From the NCBI GenBank assembly GCA_900557405.1, contig USSF01000002.1:1-61941 (forward strand): a stretch of 61,941 nt of DNA, given 5' to 3'. The notes below the pieces were generated by a model. The model had not been told where the DNA came from. It was given only the letters and a program-made list of their open reading frames with translations, and did not search any database. The DNA comes from an uncultured Prevotella sp. (lineage in GTDB: Bacteria > Bacteroidota > Bacteroidia > Bacteroidales > Bacteroidaceae). The position numbers and the translations under genes were made by a program. Every line of letters begins with the position of its first letter. Positions within the stretch are counted from its first letter, which is position 1. Positions 1-7,552 of the stretch are shown here, piece by piece.

Positions 1-100
1 TTTTGTCGCTTTGCAAGCAAAATCCCACTAAACCCTATAGGTTGCGGATTTGAGGATCAATACCATTAATAAATTGTCAATGTTTTCACTTTCTATGCTG

Positions 101-108
101 CAAAAGTA
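101..108 (-). promoter_or_regulatory. Bacteroidetes -7 element reading off the left edge
   Basis: On the minus strand this reads TACTTTTG, a full match to the TAnnTTTG -7 consensus. It points left out of the window, so it probably drives a gene whose start lies beyond position 1. No convincing -33 element is seen at the usual 19-20 bp spacing. Confidence 0.5.
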
Positions 109-212
109 CTAATTATAAATGATATCGGGAAACAAAATGATAATTAATTTCGCCTGATGTATGCAGTTTGTGCTTTTTTCGTTTCTAAATACATATTTAT
201 GTGTATTAAATA

Positions 213-258
213 CAAGAAAAAGGGCAGAAATGAATCCATACGTCATCATTCCTGCCCT
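213..258 (-). terminator. Rho-independent terminator after lgt
   Basis: Inverted arms AGGGCAGAAATGA (221-233) and TCATTCCTGCCCT (246-258) face each other. The single plus-strand A/C mismatch becomes a G-U wobble in minus-strand RNA, and the minus strand continues into a T-rich run. It therefore fits a terminator for the minus-strand lgt gene that stops at 285. Confidence 0.75.
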
Positions 259-284
259 GTTTCACTGATTTTTGTTGTCTTCTG

Positions 285-1112
285 TTATGGTTTCTTTATC
301 CATTTGCCACCTTTCATACAGTATATTCCGATGATGATGAAAGGGATGGAGAGAATCTGTCCCATGTCAATTGGGAGCGATGCCTCGAATGCTTCCTGTA
401 CCTCTTTTGTGTATTCGATGAAGAAGCGTGCGGTGAAGATGTAGGTGAGACAGAGTCCGAAGAAGAATCCCGTGCCCACCTTCTGCGGCATGCGGCGGTA
501 GAGATACCAGCCGATGAAGAAGAGCAGAGCGTAGACTATGGCTTCGTAGAGCTGTCCCGGGTGTCGCGGCTGCATGTCCACCTGTTCGAAGACGAATGCC
601 CACGGCACGTCGGTCACCTTGCCTATTATCTCGGAGTTCATCAGATTGCCCAGCCGGATGAAGCATGCCGTGACGGGCGTCGCTATGGCGATGTTGTCGA
701 GCACCTGCCAGATAGGGAGCTTGGTGCGCCTTACGTAGAGCCATAGGGCTGCGATGAGTCCCAGCGTTCCGCCGTGGCTTGCCAGTCCGGCGTATCCCGT
801 GAACTTCCATCCGCCGTCGGCGAGGAATCTTATCGGCACGATCATCTCCACGATGTGTTTGCCGGACGAGAGGAAGTAGTCGGGTTCGTAGAAGATGCAG
901 TGGCCGAGCCTTGCGCCCGCGAGTATTCCCACGAAGCAGTATACGAAGAGCGGGTCGAACAGCTCGTCCTTTATTTTCTGCTCCTTGTAGAGCTTCCTCA
1001 CTATGAAGTATGCCGACAGCAGTCCGATAAGCCAGCATAGTGCATACCAGCGCATTGCGAATCCGCCTATGCTGAAGGCTTCAATGGATGGGTTCCAGTC
1101 GATGTATAGCAT
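285..1112 (-). CDS. lgt: Prolipoprotein diacylglyceryl transferase
   Basis: Transfers a diacylglyceryl group from phosphatidylglycerol to the lipobox cysteine of prolipoproteins in the inner membrane, the first step of lipoprotein maturation. The 275-residue polytopic protein carries the family signatures HGGTLG (about residue 114) and RLGNLMNSE (about 153-161), plus the later [10 protein letters not shown] stretch. It lies 48 bp downstream of ychF on the same strand and probably shares its transcript. The window holds three lipoproteins that would be its substrates (11044, 23183, 37069). Confidence 0.96.
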   Translation of the reverse strand: MLYIDWNPSIEAFSIGGFAMRWYALCWLIGLLSAYFIVRKLYKEQKIKDELFDPLFVYCFVGILAGARLGHCIFYEPDYFLSSGKHIVEMIVPIRFLADGGWKFTGYAGLASHGGTLGLIAALWLYVRRTKLPIWQVLDNIAIATPVTACFIRLGNLMNSEIIGKVTDVPWAFVFEQVDMQPRHPGQLYEAIVYALLFFIGWYLYRRMPQKVGTGFFFGLCLTYIFTARFFIEYTKEVQEAFEASLPIDMGQILSIPFIIIGIYCMKGGKWIKKP

Positions 1113-1160
1113 ATTGAATTGTCGTTGCGAGGCGGGAGGGCGGTGCCTCCTGCTTCTTGG

Positions 1161-2261
1161 TTAAACGTTAAAGCGGAAGTGCATGATGTCTCCGTCCTGC
1201 ACCACATATTCTTTGCCTTCGATGCCGAGTTTGCCTGCGTCGCGCACGGCTGCCTCCGAGCCATACTGGATGTAGTCCTCGTATTTGATCACTTCGGCGC
1301 GGATGAATCCTTTCTCGAAGTCGGTGTGGATCACTCCGGCACACTGTGGTGCCTTCCATCCTTTATGGTATGTCCAGGCCTTCACTTCCATCTCGCCTGC
1401 CGTGATGAATGTCTCGAGGTTCAGGAGCGAGTATGCTTTCTTGATGAGTCGGTTCACTCCGCTCTCTTCCAGTCCCAGTTCGTCGAGGAACATCTTCTTG
1501 TCCTCGTATGTTTCCAGTCCTGCGATGTCCTCTTCTGTCTTTCCGGCTATCACGAGTGTCTCGGCGCCTTCCTCTTTTGCTATTTCCTCGATGCGGCGTG
1601 AGTAGTCGTTTCCGGTCTTTGCGGCTGATTCATCCACGTTGCATACGTAGAGCACGGGCTTTGCCGTCAGCAGGAAGAGGTTGTGTGCGGCTTCCTGTTC
1701 TTCCTTTGATTCGAACTCCACGGTACGTGCGTTCTTTCCCTGTTCCAGTGCGGCCTTGTATGCTTCGAGCACTGCCACTTCCACCTTGGCGTCTTTGTTT
1801 CCGGCCTGTGCTATCTTCTGCTGCTTTGCCAGCCTGCCCTCGATGGTCTCCAGATCTTTCAGCTGCAGCTCAGTGTCGATGATTTCCTTGTCGCGCACGG
1901 GGTCGATCGTTCCGTCCACGTGTGTGATGTTCTCATCGTCGAAGCATCTGAGCACGTGTATGATGGCGTCGGTCTCACGGATGTTCCCGAGGAACTTGTT
2001 TCCCAGTCCTTCGCCCTTGCTGGCTCCCTTCACGAGTCCTGCGATGTCTACTATCTCGCATGTTGCGGGCACGATTCGTCCCGGGTGTACTATCTCGGCG
2101 AGCTTCGTCAGCCTTTCGTCGGGCACGGTGATTACGCCCACGTTAGGTTCTATCGTGCAGAATGGGAAGTTTGCAGCCTGTGCCTTTGCGCTCGAAAGGC
2201 AGTTGAAAAGAGTGGACTTTCCCACGTTGGGGAGTCCCACGATACCACATTTTAGTGCCAT
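1161..2261 (-). CDS. ychF: YchF/OLA1-family ribosome-associated ATPase
   Basis: An Obg-related P-loop NTPase that binds ATP rather than GTP and associates with ribosomes. The 366-residue protein has G1 GLPNVGKST near residue 9, G3 DIAGLVKG near 72, and NVDE in place of the usual NKxD, the change linked to ATP preference in this family. A C-terminal TGS domain ends in DGDIMHFRF. The upstream region has only a weak -7 (TAATTTCG on minus at 2322-2315). Confidence 0.96.
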   Translation of the reverse strand: MALKCGIVGLPNVGKSTLFNCLSSAKAQAANFPFCTIEPNVGVITVPDERLTKLAEIVHPGRIVPATCEIVDIAGLVKGASKGEGLGNKFLGNIRETDAIIHVLRCFDDENITHVDGTIDPVRDKEIIDTELQLKDLETIEGRLAKQQKIAQAGNKDAKVEVAVLEAYKAALEQGKNARTVEFESKEEQEAAHNLFLLTAKPVLYVCNVDESAAKTGNDYSRRIEEIAKEEGAETLVIAGKTEEDIAGLETYEDKKMFLDELGLEESGVNRLIKKAYSLLNLETFITAGEMEVKAWTYHKGWKAPQCAGVIHTDFEKGFIRAEVIKYEDYIQYGSEAAVRDAGKLGIEGKEYVVQDGDIMHFRFNV

Positions 2262-2561
2262 GTCTTGTTCTTTGTTTTATATTTTGTTTTTATTCTTTCC
2301 GTTGTTTCAGCCTGCGAAATTACTCATTTTATTTATAATATCCTGTATTCAAGGCTGATAAAATGAGAAAACGGCCTACTTTCGATGTCTACAAAGTATT
2401 TCAGCGGCAGCTTTCCTACCGAACTTTTGCCCATTCTCCACGCTTTTTCCACCGACCATGCATCTGTGCAGCCTGTCTGGAAAAACAGATTCGCACCCAA
2501 ACGTCGCGGTCGTTCCATAAGGTAGAGTCGTTTCGTTTGGGTGCAAATCTGTGGGGTAGTA
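2262..2561. other. Intergenic region between ychF and the leucine-rich protein
   Basis: No gene is seen here. It holds a weak minus-strand -7 for ychF (TAATTTCG, 2322-2315) and the terminator hairpin of the upstream minus-strand gene at 2481-2551. Confidence 0.6.
2481..2551 (-). terminator. Long-stem terminator of the BspA-like gene
   Basis: Arms CAGATTCGCACCCAAACG (2486-2503) and CGTTTGGGTGCAAATCTG (2534-2551) give an 18-bp stem. The only mismatch is C/A on plus but G-U in minus RNA, and the minus strand then runs into TTTTT. It begins 11 nt past the stop of the gene at 2562. Confidence 0.8.
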
Positions 2562-4178
2562 TTATCCCTTGACAATCTTCTTGCCATTGACAATGTATAT
2601 GCCGCTTGGCAGTGTGGCGGCCTGTGCCTTGCTTTCTGCCACCTTAACTCCCTGCAGGGTGTAGATGCCGGAGGCGGACCAGTCTGCGGTGTTGTCCTTT
2701 ACGGCATCGATGCCTGATGGCGTGAATTCCACTATATTCTTGAATTTGCCCCATACGGCATTGGCGCGGTAGGCTGCCATGGTGCCGGCGGGCACGTGGA
2801 GGGTGCAGATGTCTGCCCATTCCTGTGGGAACACTTCCTTGGTCTTTCCGTTTTCTTTTACCTTTACGTAGCCGAAGATATTGTCGGCAACTTCAAGCGG
2901 AGTGGTCCAATAGCAATATATGTCCTTTATCCGGGATTCCGTCTGTTTGGTGGTTGCTCTTGACATGTTTCGGACATCGTAACTTCTAAACGGGTCGATG
3001 AATTTTTCTCCGAGTGATTCTATTGTGGCCGGAAGGTGGAGTTCTGTCGGAGGGTTTACGCCGTAGAAGGCATTTTTGCCGATAACCTTTATGTTCTTGG
3101 GGAGTCTCAGGTTCTCCAGCGGGATGGGGGCAGCGAACGGGGTGGTGCCGTATCCGCTTTCATAATATACTCCTTCGATTGTTTCGATGCCGGTATCCTC
3201 CATGTTCAGTTCTTTGAGGGAGTACATCGGACCGAAGACTTCGATCTGTCGTGTATCATTCTCGTCCCGCTTATAGTTCAGGTCGAGATACTTCAGACTT
3301 TTCGGCAGTGTTATTGAAGTAAGTTTATGGCAATTTCTGAAAGTGCCGGCTTCGAGGGTTTCCACGCCTTCGGGAATGTTCACCTTTTCAAGATTCAGGC
3401 AGTAGTGGAAACCGGCGTATCGGCCGTATCCGATTTTCCTTATTGTGGACGGCAGCTGGATTTCTGTCAGTCTGTTGCAGATGCCGAAGCTTGCGTTGGC
3501 GAGGGTTTCCACTCCTTCGGGTATCGCTATCACTCCCCTTTTGCCTCTCGGGCATGATATGAGCATCTTCATGTCCTTCGTGTAGAGCAGTCCGTCTTTC
3601 GCCGTATAGTTCATGTTGTCCTTGTCCACGATGAATTCCTCCAGGTCGTAGGCCTTGAAATTGGCTCCGAGTTCCTGCCAGTATGGGGTTTCCACTTCGT
3701 CTTCGTGTCCGCTGTCTATAATCCCGTTGAATGCTGTATACTCAATGAACGAAACGCTTTTGGGGATTGTCACCTTCTTGCAGTAGCACAGGTAGAACTG
3801 GCCCTTCAGTGTCTTTATCCCGTCGCTGAAGACCACGCTCTTTATGTAGGGGGTGATTTTCGTTTCTCCCCCCGCGTTTCCGCTTTTGGGGCCCTGGAGG
3901 TAATATATGTTGATTGTCTCGCAGTGGTATTCCTTTCCTTCATAGGTTACGGTGTACGGCACGACGAGTTCCTCGCTGCTGACGCTTGTTATCCCGGTGA
4001 TGGTGAATGTGCCGTCGGCATGGAGGTTACATTCGAAGCCGTTGATTTCCACGCCTTCCACGTCGGTGTCAGCCTTCTGGACGGTCTTTGTGTCGGGTGT
4101 CGTGGCAGTGTCGATAGTAGTTGCGTTTGCTGCAATGCCCAATGAGGCTATTGCCGCGATAAGGTAAAGTCTTCTCAT
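2562..4178 (-). CDS. Secreted BspA-like leucine-rich-repeat protein
   Basis: A 538-residue exported protein with an N-terminal signal peptide (MRRLYLIAAIASLGIAANA). Residues of about 100-430 hold irregular BspA/LRR_5-type repeats, seen as recurring patterns such as IPEGVETL, LPSTIRKIG and ITLPKSLKYL. The C-terminus reads IYTLQGVKV...LPSGIYIVNGKKIVKG, the same tail found on the proteins at 48-61 kb. BspA-like proteins in oral Bacteroidetes bind host matrix or other bacteria; that role here is inference. A promoter lies about 40 bp upstream and a strong terminator follows. Confidence 0.88.
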   Translation of the reverse strand: MRRLYLIAAIASLGIAANATTIDTATTPDTKTVQKADTDVEGVEINGFECNLHADGTFTITGITSVSSEELVVPYTVTYEGKEYHCETINIYYLQGPKSGNAGGETKITPYIKSVVFSDGIKTLKGQFYLCYCKKVTIPKSVSFIEYTAFNGIIDSGHEDEVETPYWQELGANFKAYDLEEFIVDKDNMNYTAKDGLLYTKDMKMLISCPRGKRGVIAIPEGVETLANASFGICNRLTEIQLPSTIRKIGYGRYAGFHYCLNLEKVNIPEGVETLEAGTFRNCHKLTSITLPKSLKYLDLNYKRDENDTRQIEVFGPMYSLKELNMEDTGIETIEGVYYESGYGTTPFAAPIPLENLRLPKNIKVIGKNAFYGVNPPTELHLPATIESLGEKFIDPFRSYDVRNMSRATTKQTESRIKDIYCYWTTPLEVADNIFGYVKVKENGKTKEVFPQEWADICTLHVPAGTMAAYRANAVWGKFKNIVEFTPSGIDAVKDNTADWSASGIYTLQGVKVAESKAQAATLPSGIYIVNGKKIVKG

Positions 4179-4217
4179 GTTTGTTTTGTTTTAGTTTGAA
4201 TGAAATGTTTCCGATTG

Positions 4218-4248
4218 CAAATGTATAAAAAAAAGAGATATCTTCCAA
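4218..4248 (-). promoter_or_regulatory. Promoter of the BspA-like gene
   Basis: The minus strand carries TACATTTG (4225-4218) with TTG (4248-4246) exactly 20 bp upstream. It predicts a leader of about 34 nt before the start codon at 4178. Confidence 0.6.
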
Positions 4249-4636
4249 CGGATTCATGTTTTTTCTGTATCTCTCTCTCCGAGACTCGGAAATACTCCCG
4301 CTCTCCCTTTGGATAATTGTGTCTCTTGGTTAAATCTGTGTTAAAGGGTGTATATACATTTTCCATCCGGAAGCGGAGCATCGCTTCTTCTGGAGCAAAG
4401 CTATGCTTTTTCTATAGGAGACTGTCCTGGGGAATCTTCGCGTTCACTTATTTTAATGGTTTGGAGATGCAGATTTGATAGCGGTTTCTGATGGTTTTGC
4501 GCCACGTTTGAGGTGATAGAGTGTATAAAGTGTACCAAGGGGATGGAAATCCGTCAAATCTTCGTAAAAAATCACTTAATTTCATGTTTTATACATTATT
4601 TATTATCTATGTAATTCGTATAACGATAAAATTTTA

Positions 4637-4644
4637 TACTTTTG
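4637..4644 (+). promoter_or_regulatory. -7 element of rpoN, directly at the start codon
   Basis: TACTTTTG matches TAnnTTTG exactly and ends only 7 bp before the ATG at 4652. Transcription normally begins about 5-7 nt after this element, so the message would be leaderless or nearly so. No clear TTTG at -33. Confidence 0.6.
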
Positions 4645-4651
4645 CACCGAT

Positions 4652-6229
4652 ATGTCACAGAAGTTAATCCAAAGTCAGGAACAAAAGGCCGTACAGGGGT
4701 TACGCCTCACGCAGCAGCAGATGCTCGCAGTGAAGCTCCTCGAGATGCCGCTCACCGAACTGGAACAGAATATCCAGGCAGAGATTGACGACAATCCTGC
4801 GATGGAGAGCGGTGGGGGAGAGACCGGACTGGAGGCTGGGGACGGCTTTGACAGCCCGGATTTCTCAGACCACTCGGAGATGTCCGATTCGTCTGATTCG
4901 TCCGATTGGACTGAAAATTCCGATTCGTCCGAGCTTTCCGAGAAGGAAAAATCAGACACCGCCCTCGAAGACCGCCGTAGCGCCCTCGACGAGGCTCTCT
5001 CGCGCATCGGTATGGACGACCGTATGCCGGAGGCGGAGACATCATCCTTCTACGGCAGCAACACCGACAATGCCGACTATGAGGAGATGGTCTACGGCGA
5101 GCAGGCCTCATTCTATGACAGTCTGAAGAGCCAGATGGTAGACGTGGACCTGACCGACAGGCAGCAGGAGGTAATGGAATACATTATCGGGTCGCTCGAC
5201 AGCGACGGATTGCTGCGCAAGTCGGCCGACAGCATCTGTGACGAACTGGCCATATACCACAACATCGACTGTACGGAAGACGATATCCGGAGGCTGATAA
5301 AGATTCTGCAGGGCTTCGACCCTGCCGGCATCGGAGCCGCAAACCTGCAGGAATGTCTGCTGCTGCAGATCGGTCGCAGACAGCCGTCGCGCATCCGCGA
5401 CCTCATGCACGACATCATTGCACACCACTTCGAGGAGTTCATGAACAAGCGGTGGGACAGAATCGTGAAGCAGACAGGCATGAACGAAAGCACGGCAGAG
5501 ACCGTCTACGCCGAACTGCTCCGCCTGAACCCGAAGCCGGGAGCCTCGCTCGGCGAGACCGAAGGCAGGAACATGCAGCAGATCACGCCCGACTTCATCG
5601 TGGACACGGCTGATGACGGCACCGTGAGCTTCTATATCAACAACGGGCACATTCCGGAGCTGCACGTTTCCCCCTCGTTCAGCGAGATAATAAAGGGATA
5701 CAGGGAAAACAAGAATTCCATGTCGAGGCGCGACAAAGAGGCGCTGCTCTACGCCAAGGAGAAAGTGGAGCGCGCACAGGGGTTCATCGACGCCGTGAAG
5801 CAGCGGCAGCATACGCTCTATGCCACGATGAAGGCCATAATCGACATACAGCGCAAGTTCTTCCAGGACGGCGACGAGAGCGACATCAGGCCGATGATAC
5901 TCAAGGACGTGGCCGACCGAACGGGGCTCGACATATCGACAATCTCGAGAGTGAGCAACATGAAATACGCCCAGACCAGATGGGGCACGTTCAAACTGCG
6001 ACACTTCTTCAGCGACAGCGTGAAGACCGACAGCGGCGAGGAGATGTCCACACGAAAGATAAAGCTCGCCATGAAGGAACTCATCGAAGGCGAGGACAAG
6101 AGAAAACCGCTCAGCGACGACACGCTGACCAAAATACTGATAAGCAAGGGTTATCCAATAGCAAGACGAACGATAGCAAAATATAGGGAGCAGCTGGGAA
6201 TACCGGTGGCTCGGCTAAGAAAGAAATGA
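4652..6229 (+). CDS. rpoN: RNA polymerase sigma-54 factor
   Basis: The alternative sigma factor that recognises -24/-12 promoters and needs an AAA+ activator. The 525-residue protein has region I (residues about 8-50, Gln- and Leu-rich), a Ser/Asp/Glu-rich acidic linker at about 55-110, the core-binding region, a helix-turn-helix (DVADRTGLDISTISRVSN, near 415) and the RpoN box ARRTIAKYRE near the C-terminus. Region I begins almost at the first Met, which supports start 4652 although this leaves almost no 5' leader. It overlaps the next gene by ATGA. Confidence 0.96.
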   Translation: MSQKLIQSQEQKAVQGLRLTQQQMLAVKLLEMPLTELEQNIQAEIDDNPAMESGGGETGLEAGDGFDSPDFSDHSEMSDSSDSSDWTENSDSSELSEKEKSDTALEDRRSALDEALSRIGMDDRMPEAETSSFYGSNTDNADYEEMVYGEQASFYDSLKSQMVDVDLTDRQQEVMEYIIGSLDSDGLLRKSADSICDELAIYHNIDCTEDDIRRLIKILQGFDPAGIGAANLQECLLLQIGRRQPSRIRDLMHDIIAHHFEEFMNKRWDRIVKQTGMNESTAETVYAELLRLNPKPGASLGETEGRNMQQITPDFIVDTADDGTVSFYINNGHIPELHVSPSFSEIIKGYRENKNSMSRRDKEALLYAKEKVERAQGFIDAVKQRQHTLYATMKAIIDIQRKFFQDGDESDIRPMILKDVADRTGLDISTISRVSNMKYAQTRWGTFKLRHFFSDSVKTDSGEEMSTRKIKLAMKELIEGEDKRKPLSDDTLTKILISKGYPIARRTIAKYREQLGIPVARLRKK

Positions 6230-6843
6230 AAATCAGGAATATCATTACATTGGCAAAGGCGGTGAGCCTGATATCCTCACCGTTCTATCTGCCTATTATC
6301 GGACTGACGGCGCTGTTCTTGTTCACGTACCTCAGCCTGCTGCCTTTCTTCTATAAGGTTGTGGCGCTGCTCATGGTATATGTGTTTACCATTTTCATGC
6401 CCACCACGCTCATCAGACTCTACAACAGCTACCACGGCTGGACGCCGTTCGAGCTCGGGTCGAGGGAGAGGCGTATCATACCCTACGTGGTGTCCATCCT
6501 CTGCTATTTCCTCTGCTATTACCTGATGACCCTGCGCCACATGCCCCATCTCATGGGAAGCATCGTGGTGACGGCACTCGCCACCCAGGTGATGTGTGCC
6601 ATGATAAACATGTGGTGGAAGATATCGGTCCACATGGCGGCGATAGGCGCCATGGCGGGTTCGTTGGTATCATTTGCCGTCATATTCATGTTCAACCCCG
6701 TGGCATGGCTCTGCGTCATCATCCTGCTTGCCGGACTCATCGGCAGCGCCCGCATGATTCTGCGTCAGCACACGCTCCCGCAAATCTACGTAGGTTTCAT
6801 CATCGGAGTCATCATAGGCTTCATCACGGTGATGGTGGTGTAG
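6226..6843 (+). CDS. PAP2-like integral membrane protein
   Basis: A 205-residue protein with about six hydrophobic segments. It resembles the PAP2 phosphatase superfamily: SVH (near 134) stands where PSGH is expected and R-x5-H (near 177-183) matches the last motif. The Asp normally four residues after that His is Gln here (HTLPQ), so catalysis cannot be assumed. It starts inside the rpoN stop (ATGA overlap), which suggests translational coupling. A lipid-phosphate role in the envelope is plausible but unproven. Confidence 0.75.
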   Translation: MKIRNIITLAKAVSLISSPFYLPIIGLTALFLFTYLSLLPFFYKVVALLMVYVFTIFMPTTLIRLYNSYHGWTPFELGSRERRIIPYVVSILCYFLCYYLMTLRHMPHLMGSIVVTALATQVMCAMINMWWKISVHMAAIGAMAGSLVSFAVIFMFNPVAWLCVIILLAGLIGSARMILRQHTLPQIYVGFIIGVIIGFITVMVV

Positions 6844-6903
6844 ACCTCCAGGAAAAGTCCCTCTCAAAGAAGAAACGAAAAAAATAACAAAACCCAATAT
6901 AAA

Positions 6904-7413
6904 ATGAAACCATTAGTAAGCATAATAATGGGCAGCACAAGCGACCTGCCCGTAATGGAGAAAGCAATGAAGTTCCTCGACGAAATGGAAGTTCCGTTTG
7001 AGGTCAACGCCCTGTCAGCCCATCGCACACCGGATGCAGTGGAGAAATTCGCCAAGGAGGCAGCCGGCAGAGGACTCAAGGTAATCATAGCAGGAGCCGG
7101 AATGGCTGCCGCACTGCCTGGTGTCATTGCTGCATCGACAAACCTCCCCGTCATCGGAGTGCCAATCAAGGGCAGTTCGCTCGACGGAATGGATGCCATG
7201 CTCAGCATCATACAGATGCCCCCGGGCATCCCGGTGGCAACGGTAGGAGTTAACGGTGCCATGAACGCCGCCATCCTCGCTGTGGAGATCATGGCTCTCG
7301 CCGATGAGACCCTCTGCGCCCGCATGACAGCCTACAAGGCCGGTCTCGGTGCCAAGATAGAAAAGGCAAACAAGGACCTCGCCGAACTGAAGTATAACTT
7401 CAAGACAAATTGA
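6904..7413 (+). CDS. purE: N5-carboxyaminoimidazole ribonucleotide mutase
   Basis: Rearranges N5-CAIR to CAIR in de novo purine synthesis (class I PurE). The 169-residue length is normal. It has the GSTSDLPVM motif at residues 10-18, the SAHRTP loop near 39-44 and the GAGMAAALPGV stretch near 64-74. No purK lies beside it; the next gene downstream is ispG after a 139-bp gap filled by a 9-bp tandem repeat. Confidence 0.96.
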   Translation: MKPLVSIIMGSTSDLPVMEKAMKFLDEMEVPFEVNALSAHRTPDAVEKFAKEAAGRGLKVIIAGAGMAAALPGVIAASTNLPVIGVPIKGSSLDGMDAMLSIIQMPPGIPVATVGVNGAMNAAILAVEIMALADETLCARMTAYKAGLGAKIEKANKDLAELKYNFKTN

Positions 7414-7438
7414 TAGAGTCTCCAGAACTTCTGGGTTT

Positions 7439-7501
7439 TCTAGAATCTCTAGAATTTCTAGAATCTCTAGAACGTCTAGAATCTCTAGAAATCATAGAAA
7501 C
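7439..7501. repeat. Seven-unit 9-bp tandem array
   Basis: Units are TCTAGAATC, TCTAGAATT, TCTAGAATC, TCTAGAACG, TCTAGAATC, TCTAGAAAT and CATAGAAAC. Most units contain the palindrome TCTAGA. The array lies in the purE-ispG gap and shows no reading frame of its own. Confidence 0.9.
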
Positions 7502-7552
7502 CCTAAAACGCCTAGAGCCGCTATCCCCTGATTATCCCAATAACAACAAACA

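Larger units (their letters stand above)
4179..4651. other. Divergent intergenic region
   Basis: This 473-bp AT-rich gap separates two divergent genes. It holds the minus-strand promoter at 4218-4248 and the plus-strand -7 at 4637-4644. I see no further gene or repeat in it. Confidence 0.6.

Noticed and set aside
157..444. A plus-strand 95-codon open frame overlapping the end of lgt
   Set aside because: It covers the lgt terminator and the antisense of the lgt end, with no promoter or domain.
5108..6004. A 298-codon open frame antisense to rpoN
   Set aside because: It is explained by codon bias of the sense gene; no start signals or domain.
7439..7501. Possible CRISPR array
   Set aside because: Units are 9 bp with no spacers and no cas genes in the window. 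The 22-bp repeat at 24534 is likewise head-to-tail without spacers.
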